A model generated the notes under the pieces. It did not search any database, had not been told where the DNA came from, and was given only the letters and a program-made list of their open reading frames with translations. From Brevibacterium linens ATCC 9172 (lineage in GTDB: Bacteria; Actinomycetota; Actinomycetes; Actinomycetales; Brevibacteriaceae): a stretch of 64,000 bases of DNA. The stretch is from assembly GCF_900169165.1 (NCBI RefSeq), contig NZ_FXYY01000007.1, positions 101,065 through 165,064 on the forward strand, written 5' to 3'. A program made the translations under genes and the position numbers. Numbering within the stretch: the stretch's first letter is position 1; each line of letters opens with the position of its first letter. Of this stretch, positions 28,578 through 36,183 are shown one piece after another.

Positions 28578-29039
28578 TTACTCGTTCGCGAACCGGGTGA
28601 ACTGCGCTTCATCCTTGACCGAGGTGCCTCTGTACTCCTGTTGCTGCCCACTCGGCACCAGGTCTTGGTAGTAGCCGAGTCGGTTGTCCCAAGGATCTGT
28701 GAAGTCAACAAAAGCGACGACACCAGGCAGCTGTGACGGTTCGGACCGTTCTATCCCGGAGGAATCGAGAAACGACAACGCCTCGGCCAGATCGAGAACG
28801 CGAAAGCGGACTCGGTTGAGCAATGGGGATGCTGGGTCCTTCCCTGACACCTGAAACCAGCATTCTTGACCGGGGATCGGAGCCCATTCGAAGAAGTCGT
28901 CGTGCGGCTCGAACTTCGGATCGCGACCGAACAGCGAGCTGTAGAACGATCGCGCTGCGGCGGTCTCGTCGGTCGGCACGTAGACCTGCAACGTGAAACC
29001 CGTAGTCTTCACAGCAGAAACTCCCGCATCATTTCCCAT
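28578..29039 (-). CDS. VOC family (glyoxalase-like) protein
   Basis: 153 aa. The VOC pattern is seen in GFTLQVYVPTDETAAARSFYSSLFG, DFFEWAPIPG, and the closing VAFVDFTDPWDNRLGYYQDL. These folds bind a metal and act in isomerisation, dioxygenation or drug binding; the substrate is not deducible. It overlaps the upstream gene by 11 nt, so the two are one transcript. The region is less GC-rich than its surroundings, hinting at transfer. Confidence 0.8.
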   Translation of the reverse strand: MGNDAGVSAVKTTGFTLQVYVPTDETAAARSFYSSLFGRDPKFEPHDDFFEWAPIPGQECWFQVSGKDPASPLLNRVRFRVLDLAEALSFLDSSGIERSEPSQLPGVVAFVDFTDPWDNRLGYYQDLVPSGQQQEYRGTSVKDEAQFTRFANE

Positions 29040-29445
29040 GGCTCTTGCCCTCCTCGCAATCAGCTGTCTCGTGCGGGTCTCCGAACCACGCGCGCGGAAC
29101 GCTGTCCTCCAGCTTCGTCAGATCGAGGTAGCGGAGGACGATTCCATCCCGGCTCAATGCGGCATAATTGCCGACCGGCACCACTACTGGCGAAATGATC
29201 CAAGAAGAAGAGTCATCCAGGCCGAACCATGTCACATCGTCGACCAGCAGCACCGGACCGGGCCCGAGTGCACGTTCAGCCGGATCGTCTTCGACCATCA
29301 CGCAGGCGCGGTCGTTGACTCCTAACAACGCAGTCCGCGGATCGGGCCGCCAATAGACGTGGAGCCCGCCCGCCACGTGGGCGGAGACTGCTCCGGCGAG
29401 ATCATCTGTGGGGACCATGGTGAATGCGTGCGCGAGTATCGTCAT
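29029..29445 (-). CDS. hypothetical VOC-like protein
   Basis: 138 aa, no firm family call. MTILAHAFTMVPTDDLAGAV, GLHVYWRPDPRTALLGV and YLDLTKLED suggest a half-glyoxalase or similar small alpha/beta barrel protein. It is first in a two-gene operon with the VOC gene (11-nt overlap), shares its lower GC, and ends in a charged Cys/Glu/Lys tail. Confidence 0.6.
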   Translation of the reverse strand: MTILAHAFTMVPTDDLAGAVSAHVAGGLHVYWRPDPRTALLGVNDRACVMVEDDPAERALGPGPVLLVDDVTWFGLDDSSSWIISPVVVPVGNYAALSRDGIVLRYLDLTKLEDSVPRAWFGDPHETADCEEGKSHGK

Positions 29446-29494
29446 ACTCAGCTCTCATTCTGTTGAGCATCGAATCGGCATTGATGTCGCGGTT

Positions 29495-29574
29495 CTGACA
29501 GTCAGTGTACTTCGAGGCTATCTGTCAGGAGGTTATCTGCCCGGTTCCGAACCCAACTGTCAGGTGAATAACTG
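29495..29574. promoter_or_regulatory. CTGTCAG repeats between divergent genes
   Basis: The 314-bp divergent gap (29446-29759) is AT-rich. Two 18-mers, CTGTCAGGAGGTTATCTG (29522) and CTGTCAGGTGAATAACTG (29557), agree at 14 positions, 35 bp apart. An inverted CTGACAG lies at 29495. These look like operator copies. Confidence 0.4.
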
Positions 29575-29759
29575 ATTGGTAATGATTCGTGGCATCGTAG
29601 CTGGTGACGGCTTCAGGATGCCGGCGTGAGTCGAGTGATCTCGCCCGGACCCGCTTCTTTCGGCTACGGAGTCTCACCTCGTACCGGTAGTGTGTTCCCT
29701 GCGCAACGGGACAGCCCGAGCGCGCGCAGGATCATTCGGATCGAGACAGCGGAGGTGAC

Positions 29760-31727
29760 ATGGCAGGCGAAGACGAGACTCTTCCGCCCCGCCCGGCGGC
29801 CCCTCCGAACCGTCGCATCGGCGCCCTGTCCGGCAACACCAAGGGCATTTCCACCACTGCAGATACCTCCGCCGAGGCGGCGCCGGACGTATCGACGAAC
29901 GCGAACTCCGACCAGAATCCCGACCCTCGGTCCGCACCAGCCGGACCGTCGGAGGAGAACGCCGCAACCGCCTCGGCGCCGGATATCACCCTCCCGCATG
30001 TCGGGGAACTCGAATCGGCGAGTGACGACGCCATCGTCGACCCCTCGGAAGCGGTGCTCGAGAGCATCGACCTCGACACCTGGAAGTGGCCCGAGTTCTT
30101 CGCCTTCGCGCTCACCCGCATGCAGGAGATCTTCCCGACCGGCGGCATCCCGCGCGGCATCGGGCCTGTGCGCGAATACGTGACCGGTGACAACGACTTC
30201 CGCCCGCTGACCATCGACCGCGAGAAGTGGCCGGCGATCGACGAGGACTGGACCACCGTCGGCGACGTCCTGGCCAACACCCACACCGACGCCTGGCTCG
30301 TCACCCGAGGCGGGGTGGCGCTGGCCGAGGAATACGCGTGGCCGATGAAGCCGGCCCGCCAGCACATGCTCTTCTCCGTGAGCAAGTCCATCGTCGCCAC
30401 CGTCATCGGAGCGCTCGCCGACGCCGGACTCCTGCGCACGACCGATCTCGTCACCACGCATGTGCCCGCACTCGCCAAGAGCGGATACGTGGGAGCGACG
30501 ATCCGTGACCTGCTCGACATGCGCTCGGGCATCAAGTTCTCCGAGGAATACCTCAAGGAGGGCTCCGAGATCCGAGCCCTGTTCGAAGCGGTCGATTTCG
30601 CGCCGCGGACGGCCACCTCGGCGAAGGGGATCAAGAATTTCCTCAGCCGGCTGACCAGCGACCGCGAACACGGATCGGCGTTCGTCTACCGCAGCTGCGA
30701 GACCGACGTGCTCGCCTGGATCGCCGAGGCGGTCACCGGGCAGCCGTTCTCCATCGTCGCCAGCGAATACGTGTGGTCGCGCATCGGCGCCGCCCATGCC
30801 GCCCAGGTCTGTCAGGACCGGTGGGGCGGGTCGATCGCCGACGGTGCCATCAGCGCCACCCTGCGCGACCTCGCCCGCTTCGGCGAGATGATCGCCCGCG
30901 GCGGCACCACTGACAACGGCGAACGGGTGCTGTCATCCGAATGGGTCGACGACGTCTTCACCGGTACCGAGGACTCGGCGAAGATCTTCGCCGCGTCCCC
31001 GTCGGGGCGCTCCTATCCGGGCGGCATGTACCGCAGCCAGTTCTGGCTGCCTTCGGCCAGCCGAGACGTCGTCATCGGCATCGGCATCCACGGCCAGATG
31101 CTCTACATCGACCGCGCCACGCAGACCGTCGGAGTCAAACTCTCGAGCGACCCCGAGCCGGTGAGCCTGGCCGCCCAGCACGGCACCCTGGCCATGTTCG
31201 AAGCCATCGCCGAGGCGGTCCCGACCACCGGTCGGACGCCTGCCGATCCTGCCCCCACCGAGGCGGCTGCCCGGAATGCTGCACAAAGTGCCTCGCCTGT
31301 GGTGCCGACAGCAGCTGCTTCCGCCAGACCGACAGCGGCCGCTTCCGCCGACCCGAGCATCGGCAGTCCCGAGGCCGAGAGCGCAGAGGCCCTGGCCGCG
31401 GAGGCCGGCCCGGCCGCCGTAGCACCGGCCGACGCTGTGGCGGCAGCCGCGACATCCGTCGAATCGGTTCCTGCGGACACCCTGCCCGCACCGGCAGAGG
31501 CCGCACCGGTGGCACCGGCTCCCGCAGACCCGGCTCCGGCAGCCCCTGCCGCTGCAGACCCTGCATCTGGAGACCCTGCATCGGCAGCGCCCGTGCCTCC
31601 GGCGAGTGATTCCGCGCCTCCCGCCGCCGCACCTCCTGAGGCCACGACTTCCGCGGCCGCGCCCCAGACACCACCTCTGCCAGGAACTCAGGCGGCTCCT
31701 CTCGTCGGCCAGAACACTCTCTACTGA
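29760..31727 (+). CDS. serine hydrolase, class C beta-lactamase/NylB-like
   Basis: 655 aa. The core (~110-480) has the SxxK nucleophile motif SVSK in HMLFSVSKSIVATVIGAL, a Tyr motif at VYRSCETDVLAWI, and DLLDMRSGIKFSEEY, all as in 6-aminohexanoate-dimer hydrolase (NylB) and EstB-like esterases. No signal peptide is seen, which fits a cytosolic NylB-like amidase or esterase. The ATG follows GGAGGTGAC. Unusual are the ~100-residue Ala/Ser/Pro N-terminal extension and a ~150-residue Ala/Pro/Asp-rich C-terminal tail, both probably disordered. Confidence 0.85.
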   Translation: MAGEDETLPPRPAAPPNRRIGALSGNTKGISTTADTSAEAAPDVSTNANSDQNPDPRSAPAGPSEENAATASAPDITLPHVGELESASDDAIVDPSEAVLESIDLDTWKWPEFFAFALTRMQEIFPTGGIPRGIGPVREYVTGDNDFRPLTIDREKWPAIDEDWTTVGDVLANTHTDAWLVTRGGVALAEEYAWPMKPARQHMLFSVSKSIVATVIGALADAGLLRTTDLVTTHVPALAKSGYVGATIRDLLDMRSGIKFSEEYLKEGSEIRALFEAVDFAPRTATSAKGIKNFLSRLTSDREHGSAFVYRSCETDVLAWIAEAVTGQPFSIVASEYVWSRIGAAHAAQVCQDRWGGSIADGAISATLRDLARFGEMIARGGTTDNGERVLSSEWVDDVFTGTEDSAKIFAASPSGRSYPGGMYRSQFWLPSASRDVVIGIGIHGQMLYIDRATQTVGVKLSSDPEPVSLAAQHGTLAMFEAIAEAVPTTGRTPADPAPTEAAARNAAQSASPVVPTAAASARPTAAASADPSIGSPEAESAEALAAEAGPAAVAPADAVAAAATSVESVPADTLPAPAEAAPVAPAPADPAPAAPAAADPASGDPASAAPVPPASDSAPPAAAPPEATTSAAAPQTPPLPGTQAAPLVGQNTLY

Positions 31728-31746
31728 GTCCACGCGATTCGAGTGC

Positions 31747-31808
31747 CTCCTGCGGGTGGATCCGCCTCGAAACAGCGTGCGGAATCGAGGCGGATCCAGC
31801 CGCAGGAG
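31747..31808 (+). terminator. 24-bp-stem hairpin after the serine hydrolase gene
   Basis: Arms 31747-31770 and 31785-31808 are inverted copies with one mismatch around a 14-nt loop. No T run. Confidence 0.65.
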
Positions 31809-31903
31809 ACATTCCGCGTCACCATATGACGAAACAGGTGCGACCGGAGAACGGGATCGGTAGCGTGTGGAACGGAACGACGCCGATCACAGGAGGCAAC
31901 ACG

Positions 31904-32245
31904 ATGTCAGACTTCTTCGACCGCGAGACCGACGGCAAGTACGACAGGGCCTACAAAGAGACCACTCCCGACATTCTCAAGGCCTTCGGCGAGTTCAACA
32001 ACGCCGTCTTCGCTTCCGAAGGTCGTGAGATCCCGCTGAAGTACCGTGAACTGATCGCCTACGCCGTCGGCTTGACCACCCAGTGCGCCTACTGCATCGA
32101 TGCGCATTCGAATGCCGCCGTCAAAGCCGGTGCCACGGAGACCGAGCTGGCCGAGACCGCCTGGACCGCCTCGGCGATCCGCGCCGGCGGAGCCTTCACC
32201 CACGGTCGTCTGGGCTTCAAGCTCACCGGAGTCCACGAGCACTGA
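31904..32245 (+). CDS. AhpD-like / carboxymuconolactone decarboxylase family protein
   Basis: 113 aa. The AhpD motif is exact: YRELIAYAVGLTTQCAYCID followed by AHSNAAVKAGATE, with CxxC and the nearby His. Such proteins are small thiol peroxidases or reductase partners. The ATG at 31904 follows AGGAGG. The GlxA-type regulator gene starts 45 bp downstream on the same strand. Confidence 0.9.
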   Translation: MSDFFDRETDGKYDRAYKETTPDILKAFGEFNNAVFASEGREIPLKYRELIAYAVGLTTQCAYCIDAHSNAAVKAGATETELAETAWTASAIRAGGAFTHGRLGFKLTGVHEH

Positions 32246-32289
32246 GTCCGCCCCGGGACGAGCCCTGATCGCTAAACTGAGAGGCGATC

Positions 32290-33387
32290 ATGAGTGACGA
32301 GCCCCGCACCCTTCCGCGCAGAACACCCCGTTCCCGCCCGCACCGCATCCTCGTGCTGGCGTTGGACGGGGTGTCTGCTATGGATCTCGGCGTCCCCGTC
32401 CAGGTCTTCGGGCGCGAGTCGAACGCCGCCACCGACCGCACCCGCACCGAGGCGGCTCCGCGCTCCCAGCCGAACCCGAGCGGTGAGGCGGCTTCCGCCG
32501 TCCCCGGTGCACGAACGACGACCGTGCCCGCGGGCAGCTGGCCCTATGAGGTCGAGGTCTGCGGCATCACCGCAGGCAAAGTGGTTGGATCGGACGGCCT
32601 CGACTATTCCGTCGATCGAGGTCTCGAAGCGTTGGAGACCGCGGATACGGTCATCCTGCCGGGTGCCACCTCGGCGGTGGCGGACGAACCGCCCGCTTCG
32701 GTCATCGGGGCCCTGCTCTCGGCGTTCGAACGCGGCGCGCGGATCGCCGCGATCTCCACCGGCACGTTCGTCCTCGCGCGCACGGGGCTGCTCGTCGGGC
32801 GACGCGCCACCACGCACTGGTCGACGGCGAAAGAGCTTGCTCGACGGTTCCCCTCGATCAAGGTCGACGAGAACGTCCTCTTCATCGACGAAGGACAGCT
32901 GCTGACCTCGGCCGGAGCCGCCTCGGCGATCGATCTCTGCCTCCATCTCATCCGCAGCGACCACGGGGTCGGCCTGTCCAATCAGGTCGCCCGACGCCTG
33001 GTCGCCGCCGCCTACCGCAGCGCCGGCCAAGCTCAATACGTGCCGCGCAGCGTGCCCGACCCGCTCGGCGACGACTTCGCCGACACCCGCGAATGGGCGC
33101 TGCAGCACATCGGAGAGACCATCACCCTGCGCGATCTCGCCGCCAATGCCGGGGTCTCCGTGCGCACCTTCTCCCGCCGTTTCGTCGAAGACACCGGCTA
33201 CACGCCCATGCAGTGGGTGCTGCGAGCCCGAGTCGACCTCGCCCGGGAGCTGCTGGAGAACTCCGACCTGGGCATCGAACAGATCGCTGATCAGGTGGGA
33301 CTCGGAACCGGCGCGAATCTGCGGATGCATTTCCAGCGCATCCTCTCGACCTCCCCGAACGACTACCGCCACTCCTTTCAGGGTTGA
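32290..33387 (+). CDS. GlxA family AraC-type transcriptional regulator (DJ-1/PfpI domain)
   Basis: 365 aa. An N-terminal DJ-1/PfpI-like domain (RILVLALDGVSAMDLGVPVQVFG; the AISTGTFVLARTGLL elbow lacks the catalytic cysteine of true DJ-1 enzymes) is joined to two AraC helix-turn-helices (TLRDLAANAGVSVRTFSRRF and IEQIADQVGLGTGANLRMHF). GlxA-type proteins often activate amine, carnitine or aldehyde pathways. A ~25-residue Thr/Pro/Ala insert lies after VFGRES. It follows the AhpD-like gene and may control it. Confidence 0.9.
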   Translation: MSDEPRTLPRRTPRSRPHRILVLALDGVSAMDLGVPVQVFGRESNAATDRTRTEAAPRSQPNPSGEAASAVPGARTTTVPAGSWPYEVEVCGITAGKVVGSDGLDYSVDRGLEALETADTVILPGATSAVADEPPASVIGALLSAFERGARIAAISTGTFVLARTGLLVGRRATTHWSTAKELARRFPSIKVDENVLFIDEGQLLTSAGAASAIDLCLHLIRSDHGVGLSNQVARRLVAAAYRSAGQAQYVPRSVPDPLGDDFADTREWALQHIGETITLRDLAANAGVSVRTFSRRFVEDTGYTPMQWVLRARVDLARELLENSDLGIEQIADQVGLGTGANLRMHFQRILSTSPNDYRHSFQG

Positions 33388-33632
33388 AAAGGCACTCTTC
33401 CCAGGGCTGAGTACAGGCCGCTTCCAGTGGTGAGGGCTGGGCGCTTTTCGGTACATTTCAGCGACCCGGATCACACGTCAGCGGCCCTGGCCAGAAACTT
33501 TCGGCATCTGGCAATACGACTGGCGAAAACCTTGCGCAGATTGACTGTCTGGCCACTGTTGTCACGCGTGGAAGTCGCCCATGATGGAGATATCAAGACG
33601 AATCCCGTGTCCAACATGTACAAGGAGTGACA

Positions 33633-34628
33633 TTGACTCGCATCGCCATCAATGGTTTCGGTCGCATCGGACGCAGCACCCTGCGGGCCCTGATCGAGCG
33701 CGGCAGCGAGCTCGAGGTCGTGGCCATCAACGACCTCGGCGCCGTCGACGATCTCGCTCGGCTGCTGAAGTTCGACACCACCCTCGGACGCTTCAATCAC
33801 GACGTCGAGGCCACCGAGGATTCCCTCATCATCGACGGCAAGACCATCAAAGTCTTCGCCGAGAAGGATCCGGCCAAGCTGCCCTGGGGCGAGCTCGGCA
33901 TCGACATCGCCCTCGAATCGACCGGCCGCTTCACCAAGGCCGACAAGGCCAGCGCCCACATCACTGCCGGCGCGAAGAAGGTCCTCGTCTCCGCTCCCTC
34001 GAAGGGTGCCGACGTCACCCTCGCCTATGGTGTGAACAGCGAGGCGTACAAGCCCGAGCACACCGTCATCTCCAACGCCTCGTGCACGACGAACGCCCTG
34101 GCTCCGCTGGCCAAGGTCCTCGATGACCTCGCCGGAATCGAGCAGGGCTTCATGACCACCGTCCACGCCTACACCGGTGACCAGATGGTTCAGGACGGCC
34201 CGCACAAGGACCCCCGTCGTGCCCGTGCCGCTGCCGAGAACATCATCCCCACTTCGACGGGTGCGGCCAAGGCCATCGGCCTCGTCCTCCCGCAGCTCGA
34301 CGGAAAGCTGTCCGGCGACGCCATCCGCGTTCCCGTCCCGGTCGGCTCGATCGTCGAGATCAACACGACCGTGTCCCGCGAGGTCACCCGCGACGAGGTG
34401 CTCGACGCCTACAAGAAGGCCTCGGAGGGCGAACTCAAAGGCATCCTCGAGTACGAGGACGAGCCCATCGTCTCCTCTGATATCGTCGGTCAGCCCGCTT
34501 CGTCGATCTTCGACTCCGCGCTCACCCGCGTCGTCGGCAACCACGTCAAGGTCGTTGCCTGGTACGACAACGAGTGGGGCTTCTCCAATCGTGTCGTCGA
34601 CAACCTCGAGTTCATCGGCAAGGACTGA
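33633..34628 (+). CDS. gapA: glyceraldehyde-3-phosphate dehydrogenase
   Basis: 331 aa, full length. The NAD-binding start is RIAINGFGRIGRSTLRAL, the catalytic Cys lies in SNASCTTNALAPLAKVL, the His in TVHAYTGDQ, and the end reads WYDNEWGFSNRVVDNLEFI. The start is a TTG at 33633: AAGGAG ends 5 nt before it, whereas the in-frame GTG at 33627 lies inside that ribosome site. It stands alone; pgk and tpi do not follow. A second, glycolytic gap paralogue may exist elsewhere. Confidence 0.95.
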   Translation: MTRIAINGFGRIGRSTLRALIERGSELEVVAINDLGAVDDLARLLKFDTTLGRFNHDVEATEDSLIIDGKTIKVFAEKDPAKLPWGELGIDIALESTGRFTKADKASAHITAGAKKVLVSAPSKGADVTLAYGVNSEAYKPEHTVISNASCTTNALAPLAKVLDDLAGIEQGFMTTVHAYTGDQMVQDGPHKDPRRARAAAENIIPTSTGAAKAIGLVLPQLDGKLSGDAIRVPVPVGSIVEINTTVSREVTRDEVLDAYKKASEGELKGILEYEDEPIVSSDIVGQPASSIFDSALTRVVGNHVKVVAWYDNEWGFSNRVVDNLEFIGKD

Positions 34629-34709
34629 CGTTCCCCGCTGATGTTTCCCGGCGCTCGACGCCGGCGACATTTCGGCGCCGAGGTGGTCCCTCGATGCCAA
34701 CGGATGCAA

Positions 34710-34750
34710 CTGTGGCCTCGAATCTGCTCAATGCAGATTCGAGGCCACAG
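34710..34750 (+). terminator. gapA terminator hairpin
   Basis: A perfect 18-bp stem (34710-34727 with 34733-34750; CTGTGGCCTCGAATCTGC on the left) with loop TCAAT. No T run. Confidence 0.75.
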
Positions 34751-34790
34751 CCTTGTGATGACTCAGCCGCCCTTGTGATGACTCAGCCGC
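34751..34790. repeat. exact 20-bp tandem duplication
   Basis: CCTTGTGATGACTCAGCCGC occurs twice head to tail, starting at the base after the gapA hairpin. Confidence 0.9.
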
Positions 34791-34840
34791 CGGATCTTCA
34801 CTGACGACGCCTGGACACTCAGCATCCTTCCGCGGAGGGC

Positions 34841-35158
34841 TCAGACGTCATCGGAGCCGGGGGTGCCGCCTTCGTCTTCCCAGCGTTCGATCGCGCGGAC
34901 TTTCGCGCGGCTGAACTTCAGACGGACGCCGTAGCCACCCTCTGCGCCGTCGGGAATGAACCGTGCACCATACTCCTCGAGGGCGAGGATGAGGCGACGT
35001 TCCTGCTCGGCGGTGATGTCCGCGATTCCCTTCTCGTAGTCCTTGAGTTCGGACTTCTTGATCTCAGCCTTGTCTGCCACATGCTTGGCTGACACCTGGC
35101 AGAGGATCCGCGATGCGCGTGCCAGGGGGCCGTCGATGATGATCTCTGCTGTGCTCAT
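34841..35158 (-). CDS. small helix-turn-helix-like protein
   Basis: 105 aa. Residues ~18-60 (RILCQVSAKHVADKAEIKKS, then ELKDYEKGIADITAEQ) have the shape of an XRE/Cro helix-turn-helix. The tail has YGARFIPDGAEGGYGVRLKF and RAKVRAIERWEDEGG. The ATG at 35158 follows GGTGGAG; 18 more in-frame codons upstream lack support. Probably a small DNA-binding regulator; its target is unknown. Confidence 0.65.
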   Translation of the reverse strand: MSTAEIIIDGPLARASRILCQVSAKHVADKAEIKKSELKDYEKGIADITAEQERRLILALEEYGARFIPDGAEGGYGVRLKFSRAKVRAIERWEDEGGTPGSDDV

Positions 35159-35361
35159 GGCTCCACCATGCCAGAGCCCACCATGCCTGCCAAGGCCAGT
35201 CGCCTGAGACATTTCGCAGGTGGGAGCGGATTATATATATGTTCGATTCATGACCGAGCATGTTGTGTCAGTGCCGGTGTCTAGTGTTCTCCTCAAGCTT
35301 CCGACATCGGAGTCGGCGGCATCGCGTCGCAAGGTGCGGCGCATGACGGAAGGTCAGAACA

Positions 35362-36159
35362 ATGATGATCACGACCAACAGCGTCGCTCGATTGGCGCAG
35401 AGGTGCGGAGAGTTCCTCGGCGACTTCGGTCAGGCGATGACACCGAGCTACCCGAGTAGCCTCGCTCTGTGCATTCTTGACGCGATCTATTCGACGGGCT
35501 CCCACCCGACAGCGGTGGATAACATCGTCGCCCGGTACATCGCCCGACACGGGAGCAGTGACGGTGCGAAATCGCTTCGCTATTCGATCGCCGCGGCTGG
35601 AGGGGCGGACGTATGGGCGCGGGAGGTGATCTGCAACCTCAAACCGGCCAGTACCCGCCCCGGGGCAGTTCTCAAGGCTGAGGTCGTCGACAGCGCCGTC
35701 CGAGTCATGGCCGACCATGGAATCGATGATGTCGGTGATCTGCGGGAGGCGGTCGGTGAGGGAGTCGGCAGCATTGCGTTCTCCAGCGACGTGTCGAAGG
35801 GGTGGCGAGCTCTGCCCAGCCAGAGCTCGGGCATCACCTGGCTCCACCTGTTGATGCTCGCCGGGTCCACCCATTTCGAAGTCGACCACAAGGTGGTCGG
35901 ATACCTCGCCGAGGTGGCCGATCCCGCAGCCGATCTCACCGTCGACTACGTGCACGCTGAGATCGACGCGGTCGCCCGCGTGCTCGATGCCGAGGTGCCG
36001 ACCGTCGAAAGGATCGTGTGGCAGGCCTCACACGGTCGCATCCTCTCACAGCTCAAGGACGAGGACCTGCTACCGGTCAGCGGTCCAGTTGAAGGGCCTG
36101 AGACGTCCGGTGCGGTCTGGGAGTTCTGTCCGGAACCGCTGGTGAGCAGACCCGTCTGA
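35362..36159 (+). CDS. hypothetical protein, HhH-GPD-like features
   Basis: 265 aa, no firm family. FGQAMTPSYPSSLALCILDAIYSTG and ITWLHLLMLAGSTHFEVDHKVVGYL recall actinobacterial proteins distantly related to the helix-hairpin-helix DNA glycosylase fold, where the second segment holds the hairpin and an Asp. The usual Gly-rich hairpin is degenerate, so catalysis is doubtful. The start is the first of two adjacent ATGs, 9 nt after GGAAGG. Upstream is an unusual AT stretch (ATTATATATATG at 35230). Composition is a little less GC-rich than its neighbours. Confidence 0.6.
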   Translation: MMITTNSVARLAQRCGEFLGDFGQAMTPSYPSSLALCILDAIYSTGSHPTAVDNIVARYIARHGSSDGAKSLRYSIAAAGGADVWAREVICNLKPASTRPGAVLKAEVVDSAVRVMADHGIDDVGDLREAVGEGVGSIAFSSDVSKGWRALPSQSSGITWLHLLMLAGSTHFEVDHKVVGYLAEVADPAADLTVDYVHAEIDAVARVLDAEVPTVERIVWQASHGRILSQLKDEDLLPVSGPVEGPETSGAVWEFCPEPLVSRPV

Positions 36160-36183
36160 ACCGTGTCGAGCGGTGCGCTCGGC

